Positions 33,446 to 44,003 of a stretch of 64,000 nt of DNA are shown in pieces. How positions within the stretch are numbered: position 1 is the first letter of the stretch; each line of letters starts with the position of its first letter. A model generated the notes under the pieces. The model was not told the origin of the DNA. It made no database searches and was given only the letters and a program-made list of their open reading frames with translations. The translations under genes and the position numbers were made by a program. The stretch comes from Amanita rubescens (Eukaryota > Basidiomycota > Agaricomycetes > Agaricales > Amanitaceae), in assembly GCA_015039365.1 (NCBI GenBank), contig WION01000001.1:186001-250000 (forward strand). The letters are read 5' to 3'.

Positions 33446-33491
33446 CTATCTTCGTGTAAGTTGAGCTTTTACACTGACTTGGGAAGCTTAC
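33446..33491 (-). promoter_or_regulatory. 5'-leader intron ending at the start codon (F-box copy 8)
   Basis: On the minus strand: ATCGACG then donor GTAAGC, branch-like CTTAC, acceptor GATAG directly before ATG at 33445. 46 nt. Confidence 0.65.
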
Positions 33492-35218
33492 CGTCGATGC
33501 AGGCATTGTGGTCTGTGTTCAATAACAATTGCGGCCAACTTCGAGTGCGGCGATTGTGACGTGACTAAAATGGTGCCTGGCACCAGCGCCAGGTCTAACC
33601 TTCTGTGGCAAGAGGTCCCCGCTTTGTATGAGTCTACAATAGCGCAATAGTTGTGCGCATATAATGGAGTTGTAATCTAAGCATCACAATTTGCTGACCT
33701 GATAATCGAGCCATATAACAGTAACACCGTTGCCGAACGTCCGCCAGAAAGGCTCAGAGAATCTTGCTATACCCCCATTTGGATGGACTCGCCAGGCGCG
33801 GAATTTGGTGACATCGGAACTTGGCATTGAATTTGGGGTGGACCCTTCCACCACTCCACGTACATATGTAGATCAGAAGGTGAGGCTCAAGCCTGAACGC
33901 ATGCAACAGAAAAAGGAACGTTTACAATGGTCAACACATGTACAATCAAAACCAACAGTACGACTTGTGGTATTGAGTAATTCTGGTTGGTTATTGGAGG
34001 CGAGTTCTGGCCCCACTCTTTCCACTGCTCCGCCCTCCGTATCGATTAACCATGAAATTAACCGTCGAGAAGTAGACAAGAAGGTATATCTTGTTATGGT
34101 GTCAAAACTGCATTAGGTGAGGGTAGGAACAGGCACGAACCAATGGTGAATCGCACCAAATCTATCCTTCTGATGTGCCATCGGAAAACGTGCCTAGTAC
34201 ATTTGTTTCACAAACTTAAATCGAGAGTTTTATTTGCCCATCAAAAATTTTGCGAACCTGTATTGGCTGTGCGAAGTGCGCTAGCTTTTCTCTCTGCATG
34301 AAAGGCTATGATCCTACCGTGTTGTACATAAGCCAAGAGCAACATACCTTGATCTGATAATCGTTTCACCCATTCAGATCGAAATAACTTGACATCATCA
34401 AAGTTTCCTTAGCACCAAGTACAGTCCCATCGACCCACCATGCGCAGAAAAACCAGCGATGATCCGTTACCTAGAGGGACAGGTGTTTTCAGTGTTGCAG
34501 AGTTGGTGCCTCAAGCAAGAAACTCGCACATTGTATAGAGGAAACGGGAGAGGACTTGAGGGAGGACGAGACATTATCAAGTGGCAACACAGATGAGTGC
34601 TTCTTCGAGGTTATCACAGAAACTGTGACGTTTGATACGTTGGACTCTTCCAGGAGCGCCCGAGTACCTTTGCAGTGCGTCTGACAATGACGTTTTTGAC
34701 GACGGTCGGGCCTCTTCAATGATCTGACTTTGTTTGACGACGATATCCTGGATCGATGCTTGTGGCCCCTTTGGTCACGCAGACGACGAAAGAAAATTAG
34801 ATGTTATTCCATCGAAGCAGACCCTCGGGCCATGAATTCGAGTTCATGAATGCGGAGATAAGTCGATCTCTGCTTGTCTCTGTTTGAGTCTGGCCTAGCC
34901 GCTTGCCATGTGGGCGTTGCTGATACTATATGACGAACTTGGTCAGTTGCAACTGCGCTAGTAGGTGATAACAATTGAGTGGTGTGTCGAACGGGTTCTG
35001 AATATCACTACGACTTTGCGAGCCACTTCCGATGGCTGGTGGAAGTCCGCTGACGTTGTCTTTCATCACTCCTCACCGGCCTTCGACTGCCCGGCGGTGT
35101 CCTGCACTTCATCAAATCGGAAAGGCTGGAAGCGTTGTCGTGAATGTGAGGTACATCATGTAGTACATTCTCATTTGGGTGCCTACTACGTATATACCCT
35201 ATAGTACCCGAGCTCAGT
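33492..35218. other. Intergenic region of 1.7 kb
   Basis: Upstream of copy 8 and downstream of copy 9. No gene is supported. ORFs at 33730-34116 (+) and 34489-34719 (-) lack family features. A segment at about 33855-33995 resembles one at about 37297-37415, upstream of copy 9, suggesting shared ancestral upstream DNA. Confidence 0.45.
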
Positions 35219-36697
35219 CTAAATATCGAAAGCGATACCTGCCTTCCTCAATGCAGTCATTCGCTCCTCATATGTATCTCCGCCCTCGGCTTTCAAAAGC
35301 CCAACGTTCTTCAAAACTGTAATTTCTTCTCTCCAGCTACAACCATTTGCAACCAATGTATCGGCCATTTCCTTGCGTGCTTCCACCATGCTGAGTATTT
35401 CCCCCAGATCACATGGGAAATACATCTGCAACGTCCTTAGGGATCGCCCGAGGGTACCATTTGATATCCCAATGATCGCCTTGTCGTCCATTATGGCATC
35501 AGTTGAACTAAGCACAAGGCTGTGTAGAGCAGGAGCGTTCTGCAAAATGGAAGAGATTGGCAGTGCAAAACCACCACCACCAAGCAAAACATCTTGAATT
35601 CCTTGCATGTTGTATTGTTGCTTGAGAATCCCGAGGGTCTCGCCCGTGGAATAATCACAATATGTATAGAGTGTGAAACTGGTAAGGGAGGGGCATGTGA
35701 AACGGCGCAAAACCATGTCAAGCTCTATTCCGTTTTTTCCTTGAAAAAAAATATGTAGTGCTCGTACAGAAGGCAGGGCAATCTCCTGCTCCTGTAATCT
35801 ATCAAATTGATCGGCCTGATGCCTAGATACCTGGAAATGGAGAGCTTGCAGCTCAGGAGTTCGGCGCAAGATATAAAAAATGGGTTGCAGATCAACGAGA
35901 AAAATGGAAAAATCCAAGGATCGGAGCCGACTCAATGGCAAGCTCAAGGAGAATTGATCGAACCAGCTGCCGATGTCGCCGCGACCGAACTTTACGGAGC
36001 GAATTCGGGTAATAAGAGGCAGATTGTTCATGTCTATGGCCTCGCCATCCTCAGGAAGTGTAAGGTCGAGTTCCAGCTCGGAAGAGCTTGATAATGCGGT
36101 TTCAGGTAATTCCGATAACACCACGAAAAGTTGTTCATAAGTCAGATGGAGATGGAGCCTCCTGATTTGAATGGGTAAAAGAACCCTCTGCAAGATGATA
36201 GCAACGTCACCGAATGACTCCTGGGGGAAGCGTATTGACACCGTCACTGGAAATGTTCCGGCTCGCAAGATCCACCGCTGATGGAGGCGAACATTATGGT
36301 CATGGTTACGCGTGTCAAGCGTGTAGACTAGAAGCTCCGTGTTACTCCATAACTCGGATGTACGAAGTGCCACCCTGCGCCAATGTGGACACACGTGTGA
36401 AATGGTAAGTTGTGGAGGAGTTTGTCCTTTGGGAATAGGGAAATGCACTGTTCCGTGATCCCGCGCAACCAGAATGAATATGCGACCGAGAATTTCGTTT
36501 GGGAGAAGGTTATGGTTATGAGGTGCCAGCGCAGTGCCAAGACGAACGATGTCTTCTTCTATCCGCGCGATTTCATGCTTGAGAGAGTTAAGAGCCTCTC
36601 GTTTCTGAATCAGCACTCCGCGAATGGCGCTTGGCACCTCCGAATTACCCTCTTCGGAATGAGACTGGTTCACGTGCCCGACATCGAGAAAGTCCAT
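35219..36697 (-). CDS. F-box-like protein, copy 9 (492 aa)
   Basis: Single-exon paralogue on the minus strand, 492 residues. The coiled coil is shortened by about seven residues, one heptad, compared with all other copies (EIARIEED in place of EIAQLVEK...IEED). The F-box-like segment has LLPNEILGRIF, then HVCPHWRRVAL (Pro instead of Ser) and ELWSN. The leucine-rich part includes SWFDQFSLSLPLSRLRSL, CPSLTSFTL, QYNMQGIQD and IMDDKAIIGIS. It ends AGIAFDI. A one-heptad deletion would keep the helix in register. Confidence 0.85.
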   Translation of the reverse strand: MDFLDVGHVNQSHSEEGNSEVPSAIRGVLIQKREALNSLKHEIARIEEDIVRLGTALAPHNHNLLPNEILGRIFILVARDHGTVHFPIPKGQTPPQLTISHVCPHWRRVALRTSELWSNTELLVYTLDTRNHDHNVRLHQRWILRAGTFPVTVSIRFPQESFGDVAIILQRVLLPIQIRRLHLHLTYEQLFVVLSELPETALSSSSELELDLTLPEDGEAIDMNNLPLITRIRSVKFGRGDIGSWFDQFSLSLPLSRLRSLDFSIFLVDLQPIFYILRRTPELQALHFQVSRHQADQFDRLQEQEIALPSVRALHIFFQGKNGIELDMVLRRFTCPSLTSFTLYTYCDYSTGETLGILKQQYNMQGIQDVLLGGGGFALPISSILQNAPALHSLVLSSTDAIMDDKAIIGISNGTLGRSLRTLQMYFPCDLGEILSMVEARKEMADTLVANGCSWREEITVLKNVGLLKAEGGDTYEERMTALRKAGIAFDI

Positions 36698-36743
36698 CTA
36701 CCTTTGGGTAAGTTGAGCCTCTACTGCGGTTAAGGAAGCTTAC
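36698..36743 (-). promoter_or_regulatory. 5'-leader intron ending at the start codon (F-box copy 9)
   Basis: On the minus strand: donor GTAAGC, branch-like CTTAC, acceptor GGTAG directly before ATG at 36697. 46 nt. Confidence 0.65.
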
Positions 36744-38519
36744 TGGAGACTCAGGTTCTTCAGCAATTGTAGCGAGAGGTAGTGGTCGTCCTCTATAACC
36801 GAAGTCGTAGACTCGTAGTCGACCTGGTAAACCGTAAATGACTATATTTAGTACCTGCTAAGTAAGATATGACTATCGGGCTCACCTCAATCGTAATGAC
36901 GAATGACTTCTGTGTAGCATCAAAAAGCCACAAAATAGAAACTGTATAGTAGCATGAGCTGAAAAGATTAGCCGCTGCAGGTGTTACTACCTAGCTTCCA
37001 AATGAGGCAAGCCGCCGCCATCCCTTTGCCAGAGCGCTGCCGCAACGGTAATAAGTGCTTCTTATGATGAAGTTGATTCAACAGGCGTGATGCTCAGCTG
37101 GAACCACGTAAGCGAGCGTCTTCAGAAGCTCGTATCATACCATCTGCTACTCACTTTCTCGGTCGACCTAATCAATGTCAGCGTTACACGACTCATGCGA
37201 ATCTACGTGTTCATTTATGTGTGCTACTTGATGGTGTTAAGATACATGTTGACACCGCTAGGAGGCTCTCGGACCTTCAGAGTCGTTCGGCGTTTTACGT
37301 AGACCCAAAGGTTGTTCAATTCGTACAACAGAAGGGGCATTTACAGTGGTTCAACATGTCTTAATTTCTGATGTGCTGTATAGTATAACTTGTCGTATTG
37401 CGTGTTTGAAATTTCTCGTCGTTTGATATAGCATTGGCCAATGCCGGATTCTCCATCTTTCCTTCCATTTCATCATTACCCGGCACGGCTTGCCCATCGC
37501 TTTGGCTATTAGAAGTTTTAGCTCCAGCACTTGCATTTTGATTTTCGATCAATCCATTCCAATACCATCGATGGTGAATTCAAATTTGTACTTTACGCTG
37601 TTTTCCGCAGCTGCGTTTCATCCTTGTTGAACGTATCTATCGCTCAGAGTCAGATAACCATTCGGATCGGTGGAAAATCTGCAACTCACAACTTGCTCGC
37701 AAAGGCATTACATGAAAATGGACCGGAACCTGCGATAGTGCTCTTAAAACGCGGTTAGCTGAGAGAAAATGGCGGAACGCACCAACTGCATCATCTGTCT
37801 AACGTTCGGTCTTCAGTTTGTGACCAAAGTAAAACTAAATTTCGTTTTGATTAGCGTGCCCGAGTGGACCGGTTTCTGAACTTGCATTGTCTTTTTCATC
37901 ACAGAAGTATAAGGGATGGCTTTAGTACCAAGAATACTTCGTAAAATATTGGCTATCAACTCACCAGTGTGACGAAAGAATTCATCGCCGCCGACCTGGC
38001 GTGCAGAAGAGTCTTTGACTCCGAGTCAACGAACTGGCAGCCGTCCGACAATATGGTAGTCAGCGAGGCATTGAGCTCTAGCTCCTGCGCGCCGAAAAGC
38101 GCGCCAGGTTGAAAACCCGAGAAAGAGGCAGATAACGTTACGCGTGACCGCGTGACCTCCCAGGAGCAGGGCCACGGATGATGATACATTGAGAACAAAC
38201 CTCTCTTTCTCTCTTTTTTTTCTTCTTTTTTTCGAAGCACGATTCTATGGACAAATATACGTGACAAAGTAGTGTAAATACAGACTGGGCAAAGCGGACC
38301 AACGCGGTTAGCTTCGTTGTACGCAATCAATGTAAGGGGGGCTGGGTGTGACTACGTAAAAAACAGATGGACTTCCATAAAGGCGAATGAGTAGATGGTG
38401 GGCGGGAAGAAGAGGTCTAGCAACACCATGGAGGCGACCTCGGCAGGCTCCTTTGCGGCCTTGCCCTCTTTTTTGGCTACACGCGTCGGCTGGACACCGG
38501 GGACGTGCCTCGAGAGGGA
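36744..38519. other. Intergenic region of 1.8 kb
   Basis: Upstream of F-box copy 9. Short ORFs only. It includes the segment resembling 33855-33995 (about 37297-37415) and a pyrimidine-rich tract at about 38200-38235. No RNA gene or promoter element was recognised. Confidence 0.4.
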
Positions 38520-39155
38520 TCACGACGATTTGGCCAAAGGGCAGAGGGTGTCAACCGCATGGAAAATACCAGAGGGGAGGCAACGAGGGCATGCTGGACC
38601 AGCGAATGGGAGCGAGGGCGTCGGGGGTGGGGAGACCCCCAAAAGGGAGAGCAGTCGTGCCAAAGCCGTGGGATTGAACTGGGAAGCCAGAGAACCTGGA
38701 GGATAGGAAAGGTCCTCACGATTGAGGATCTCGGCGAGCGGGTCAGTGAGAGCTGAGACTAAATGGGCCGCCGAGGGCGCGGGGGTGACAGGAGCCGGAG
38801 TGAGGGGGTCAGGGACGGCCTCAGAGAAGTCGGATAGAGAGTATAACTCCGAGGAAGCAGACCGCGCATGCTTCCTCGAAGGTGTCCACACAAGCTGAGA
38901 AGGGGGAGCACCCCCGGATGGGGTAGGATCGCCTTGGATCATGTGGATCGTCCCCTCATAGAGGACGCACTGCCATCGTCCTCTCACAAGGGAAGAATAA
39001 TTGAGGCCACGTTGAAGGGCTTCCTCGACTAGCCGTATCTTTAGTTGATTGAAATTTGGGAGCTTCTCAACCCCCGGCTGAAAGATACTTAAGAACCAGT
39101 TGTATACCTCGTCGTGGGTCTGCGTCCAAGGGCGTCCACCACGTCGAGAAGACAT
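38520..39155 (-). CDS. Hypothetical protein, basic N-terminus and Pro/Ser/Ala-rich C-terminus (211 aa)
   Basis: An open frame of 211 residues from ATG at 39155. The N-terminal part looks folded and conserved in style (SSRRGGRPWTQTHDEVYNWF, LKIRLVEEALQRGLNYSSLV, WQCVLYEGTIHMIQGDP). The rest is low-complexity Pro/Ala/Ser-rich (DPLTPAPVTPAPSAAH; LLSLLGVSPPPTPSLPFAGP). I do not recognise the family. Just upstream a GTAAGT-like string suggests that an earlier exon is possible. A plus-strand reading of the same stretch is also open for about 90 codons but looks like a shadow. It could be a mobile-element-derived ORF; nothing in the flanks proves it. Confidence 0.4.
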   Translation of the reverse strand: MSSRRGGRPWTQTHDEVYNWFLSIFQPGVEKLPNFNQLKIRLVEEALQRGLNYSSLVRGRWQCVLYEGTIHMIQGDPTPSGGAPPSQLVWTPSRKHARSASSELYSLSDFSEAVPDPLTPAPVTPAPSAAHLVSALTDPLAEILNREDLSYPPGSLASQFNPTALARLLSLLGVSPPPTPSLPFAGPACPRCLPSGIFHAVDTLCPLAKSS

Positions 39156-39663
39156 GTCCAGATAGGGAAGGTGGTGGTAGCAGTGAAAGAGAGGCTTGAG
39201 GAACAACTTACGTATGCACACCAAAGAGGTCTTTCATCGTCCGACTGGTTCCAAATCCTATACCCCGCGGCCTCACCCTGAAACAGCTAAAGCACACAAT
39301 CCTGTCTTATAAGTTATTTCAACCCGCCTATGCTCAACTAGAACCTCGAAAACAAACTTTATTCCGATGTTGGGGGGATAGTATGCTCTGGATACATCAT
39401 TGCTGTTGTATCCATTCTGGACATTGAAATTGAAGAGCATGGTCCCCCCGGGGACGGACTCCAACCCACCGTTCCGATGAAGAGGAAGTATCTCGCATGT
39501 CTGATCGAGCTCACCACCCTGATACCAGTCGTGTTTATTTTGGCGTTACGGATATTCTAAACACGTAACTTCAGAGCTAATGATATCCATTCTTTAAAAC
39601 AACCCCATAAATGCCATCATGACTTTTACTCGACTCCACAATTGCATCAGTAAGTGCCCTGTC
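39156..39663. other. Intergenic region
   Basis: About 0.5 kb between the hypothetical ORF and the 3' end of TAP-like copy B. No supported gene. Confidence 0.4.
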
Positions 39664-41860
39664 CTAGGGAATTTGGATACTTATATTATTGTTAAGCTGT
39701 GGCAACGGCAGTCCCAAGACAGGGCAAACTGTTCCCTCCTCCGGCAGCGTACCGTTAACCAAATATGCTTGCAAATATTTCATCGTGCATGTGGAAGGGC
39801 CGGACATCGAGGTATGCTGCAACATCATGTAAAAAACAGGAAAAAAAAGGTAGAACACCGCGGATACGCACCCCTGCTGAATCTTGCGTCAAAACAACAG
39901 ATCCTGGAAAACTTTTCGACATCTTCTTGGCACTGGAAATACAGATTATAAGAGAAGTTGACTTCGTTGAGGTGAACGTACTTCTGTAATGGGGTTACGG
40001 GATCTGCCTAGGCGTCAGCCAGCGTCCGATAGTGCCATAATAATCATTGCTCACCATCCTCATTTCCAATGAATAGTATTGGGTGACTCGTGTTGCCCAT
40101 GAGGGGGCCTGAATTTCTTTAAAAAATGAATGGGAATAATGAAGCGCACGACACACCTCTGAAGAAGTTCTTCGGAAAATCTGGCCATCCACTAAAGGGT
40201 GATATACGATTAAGTTTGCCATAGAACTTGCGTACGCAAATATAGCTTACGAGCAAACAAGTCTAATATTCGCCCAAACGTCTGCCCAATCAGATGTCTT
40301 CGATAATAAACTGTAATATTGCTCGGCGTCCTCTAATGTTCCAGGAATCAAATCGCCGTCGTTACAAGTAATGGCAATGTCGGCATCCGAGGGTGCGCCG
40401 AAGCCTGCCGATCGGAGGAAAGATCCAATCTCCCATATTGGTACTGCGTTCCCTTCCGACAATGCGGCGAACGCATCGGCCATTAGAGGGAAGGTTAGAT
40501 AGGGATAATAAAGAGAAAAGAAAACGGAGCTTCGCAAAAAATCGTAGTCAACCACACCATATGAACTGGTATTGGGCGAGAAAACAGGGATTGGGCTAGA
40601 TTTGGTAATATCATAAAGCTTGGCAAGGCTTTGCGAGATCGCTGTGGGTGAGGATGCATAGAACGCACAGCCGGACGGTCCAGCATTGTAGCAGCTATCA
40701 AAGAAAGTCTGCATCGTCTTGTCGGTATCCAGAACGTTCTTTAGCCATTGGTCTAGCAATCACTGATCAAACTGAGTGTTGTGAAGAAAGTACGAAATAT
40801 CTCACTTGAGAAATAGTCATCTCCGTCCACGACGCCGTCGATAACAAGACGACCAACGTTATCCTATCAACGGTGAGGTGGCTAAATACATGTGCTGGAA
40901 GTCGAAATTCACCGGAAACAACGAGGCAAACGTCATACCAAGGATAGACCCGTATCTATGTAGGACGAGGTCATGATTTAGAGTAGATCGGAGGGGATTG
41001 TACTCACGAGATTCCCCAGTACTGGATTTTATCCCTCCCATACGCTTTGGTAATCTGCAACATGTCGCGCGCAGTATAGTCAGTGTTAATGAAATTCAAA
41101 TATCCATTATAGTTTGTCGCTGCCGCTAATTGCCCAACTACGTGAGAGTCCGCGACGAGTTCGGCTAGACTGTTTGTAGAGGTGTTGACTACGCTGAAAA
41201 CGGATGCTCTGGCAGCCCATATATTCCTATCAGCATCATTGTCGAAGAATGAGACGTTTGGCGTGGAGCGCAAGACACCTGAAAGCTGAATTGGAGCAAA
41301 GAGACAAAGAAGTCGAATAGACACGTACCCCTTGGATCGAAGCTAACGATGTCAAATGCATCTCCGGCAAGTGTACGTAATACCTGCCCTTCCTCCAGCA
41401 AAATATCGACTCCGCTTCCGCCTGGCCCTCCAGGATTGAAGAGGAGAGGTCCTTTGTAATTCTCTGACGATGGCGGGTATGGTGAAATGGTACGAATGAT
41501 AGCAATAGATGCATTGTTACTCGAATTAATAGGCTCGGAGTAATTTAGAGATACCTGAAAAGACCGTTCGAATGGTATGTGCGGAACAAAACGCAATACG
41601 TACCAGCAAGAGCGCACATTCGACCTCGGGCACTTGGCCAGGATAGCAATTTTTCCACTCGAGTGATTCAGAAGGATTCAACTGCATAAAGTGTCAGTTT
41701 AATCTTGCATATAAACAATGGCGTTCGTCCATACTGTAGTCCACATAGCTTCGGGATTTGTGTCATTGGAGCCTCGAGGTTGCAGTCCCCGGCGACCATG
41801 CAATAGAGCATAAGAACAATGAACCAAGACTGCCCCAACTAAGACGGAGGAAATCCACAT
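39664..41860 (-). CDS. TAP-like secreted alpha/beta-hydrolase, copy B (474 aa, 12 exons)
   Basis: Exons on the minus strand: 41860-41735, 41681-41604, 41554-41329, 41278-41008, 40955-40913, 40863-40806, 40752-40251, 40191-40157, 40108-40055, 40003-39982, 39932-39872, 39816-39664. They total 475 codons in one frame. Signal peptide MWISSVLVGAVLVHCSYALL. Hydrolase motifs: FNPGGPGGSGVD, FDPRG, and the nucleophile in WGISYGS with its serine codon split by an intron. The C-terminal TAP-type domain has LIPGTLEDAEQYY, the acid loop DDPVTPL, FPGSVVLTQDSAG and histidine in GHTSMSGPSTC. All three triad positions are present, so it is probably an active secreted S33-family aminopeptidase. It is a close paralogue of copy C. 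Confidence 0.9.
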
Positions 41861-42585
41861 GAACGGTCCGGGTGCTGGAATGAGCTGCGTGAATAGGAAG
41901 TTCCTTCCATTGGGTCTTGAAGGTATTTATAGTAAGTAACGTACAAACTCCGAGTCGGGTCCCCCGGTGTTTTAAATCGTCCTAAAAGTGTGCCCAGGAT
42001 TATATCTGAGCTTTGTCCTAATTCACTGCGCATTGCGCACACGTTATTTTAGTGCTGGATTCGACAGCCTATTGACTGGAATTGAGAGAGCACGCTTTTA
42101 TCTATTGTAGCAGGCTTACTGGTAGGACACTGCAATAACGGCGATTGTGCGCCAGTGCTTCTAATTCCTCACAGACACAGCTTGGGCAAAGTGTAGTCAT
42201 CCTTACGCAGTCTATCTGATCCGAATCGCAGATAGCCATCGCGCGCAGATATTCATAGGCAGTACCTTGCTTGCAGTCCGTTGAAATTGCTGTAAAATTT
42301 TGTCAGCAGTTTCAGTTTCAAGTTTGTGATCGTAGCCTACTTAGTGTCTTCACCCGAGTCATATCCTCCATTTCATCGAAGTGCTGCACCACACACTGAG
42401 CCATCATTGCCTTATTCGAGTTGGAAATCAGCCGCGCAACCTAGCTCTTTGCTTCCAAGTGGGGCCTTGCAATAGAGAGGAGTCTTCACCGTTTACCACC
42501 CCATCATTATAGAGGCAGTGAGATCGATATTGAGAACTGGGTGCATGAGCGGCTCTCGGATATGTCATAGCGCTGTTTGTTGATG
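41861..42585. other. Upstream region of TAP copy B
   Basis: The segment at about 42000-42340 matches the upstream region of copy C (about 46280-46580) and the scar region at about 52455-52790, sharing strings such as GCAGATAGCCATCG and TAAAATGTTGTCAG-like sequence. It is the duplicated promoter of the TAP family. No gene is supported. Confidence 0.55.
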
Positions 42586-43476
42586 TTAGCGTCCATTGAC
42601 GCATACGGGCAATCTCTCGTCTAAATAGTGTAATGCTGTACCCGGTGTGTAACCCTTTGGCGGAGCCGTTATGTCGTAGGATTGACCAAAGTCGGTGACG
42701 ACAACGTTTTCCTCTAAGAAAGAAGAGATATCGTACTTATCAATGGGTTCGACAAGTTCACGGGGAGCGTGTGGCCCAGGCGGTGAGTTGTCCAAGGTTT
42801 CAATCTCTTCTGTCACAGGCTGACCTAGCGTAGAGTAGACTTCCTCGTCTGTCCATCTGCGGATCCGGGGTGAGACCTGGAAAAGGATGTTGGATGATGT
42901 TAAGTCTGAGGGAAGTTTAGCGGTTCACTTTCGACATAACTGTAGATATAGCGAACCTCCATGTACAAATCCCGCGGAATGCATGAGCTCCACCACATTA
43001 GCGGTTTGTTTTGCCACCTTCCTCGCCAAATCGCCTCGGAGCCGCCCCATAGCATACACACTCGCTCCAACAAATTGAGTGACAATGCATGTGTGTTTTC
43101 CATTTGGCCCTTCCACTGTGAAGTGGTCCTTGACGGCTAGGAGATTTTGACGAGCGGGGTTATGCGTGGCAATAGCGAACACATCAAGCCTATCGGGGAC
43201 AAAAATGTCTGGGATCTCGTCCGTCGGCTTGGGGGAATTATCGCAAGAAATAATCTTCAAAGCGACCAGAGTGTCCGAATCACCTGGCTGCGGTCGCAGG
43301 TCTCGTGCAAGCCATACAGTGGACGAACCCCCGTAGCCTAACTTGTGCAATATTTTGTAGCGACCGTTGGCGTAGATGTCGCCAATCGAAACTGGATGAA
43401 ATCCTTGAGGTTGATAGAACTGGATTTGTTCTATTGACAATAAGCCGGAAAATTTGTATTTTTTTTGGAACATCAT
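42586..43476 (-). pseudogene. Truncated SRPK-type serine/threonine kinase (about 279 aa)
   Basis: Two exons (43476-42958 and 42906-42586) give 279 residues resembling fungal SR-protein kinases: GFHPVSIGDIYANGRYKILH, the glycine loop KLGYGGSSTVWLARD, the lysine strand VALKII, then HTCIVTQFVGASVY. The catalytic loop reads GFVHGDLTSSNILF (HGD where SRPKs usually have HTD or HGD), followed by VVVTDFGQSYD for the DFG motif and GYTPGTALHYL. The frame then stops after a short unrelated tail (DERLPVCVNGR), so the APE motif and the whole C-lobe are missing. No continuation was found in the next 700 bases. Kinase activity is unlikely. It could be a decayed copy or, less likely, a regulatory pseudokinase fragment. 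Confidence 0.75.
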
Positions 43477-44003
43477 TGCGGAGAGGGGTAGTTGTTACGA
43501 AATGGTTAGCTAGCTGAACACCGTCCGTCTCGAACCCAACAGGAGTCACGGGTCCCGATCCGAGCGCCCCTACGTCCCAGACACGTCGTCGAAGGGGCCG
43601 CAATGAAGGTCGCGACCCCCCCTTTCCTATACAACCAAGGCCACTCATCCCCAGTAAGTAACAAATAGTACTTCCCAAAGAACCGCGACGAGTCCCGCAT
43701 TCTAATTGGCCTCTCCTAGCTTCCCCTCCGAGAACGTCTGCCTCATCTCTACGTAGGCGACGCATTGCCATTCTGGGCACTCCGTACCTGTCCAATCCTA
43801 TCGCAAACAACCGCGATCCCGTTCTCTCCAACGTCAAAGAGCTGGTCCAGGTATGCCAGGACCTTATCGACGTTCTAAGCGGTCATGCCCTCAATATCGG
43901 TAGACAAGGCGAAGTTTTTCCAATACTAAAAGTCGGAAGCTAACCCTACAAGGTAAGCCTCCCCATGTATGCGCGTCTTTGAACCGATATCGTGATTAAA
44001 GAT
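43477..44003. other. Intergenic region
   Basis: Between the kinase fragment and the 3' end of TAP copy C. A plus-strand open stretch of about 65 codons ending at 43944 (containing VKELVQVCQDLIDVLSGHAL) has weak coding character, but no family was recognised. Confidence 0.35.

Noticed and set aside
38387..38756. Plus-strand ORFs overlapping the hypothetical minus-strand gene
   Set aside because: High-GC shadows of the minus-strand frame, with arginine/glycine-rich composition and no conserved start.
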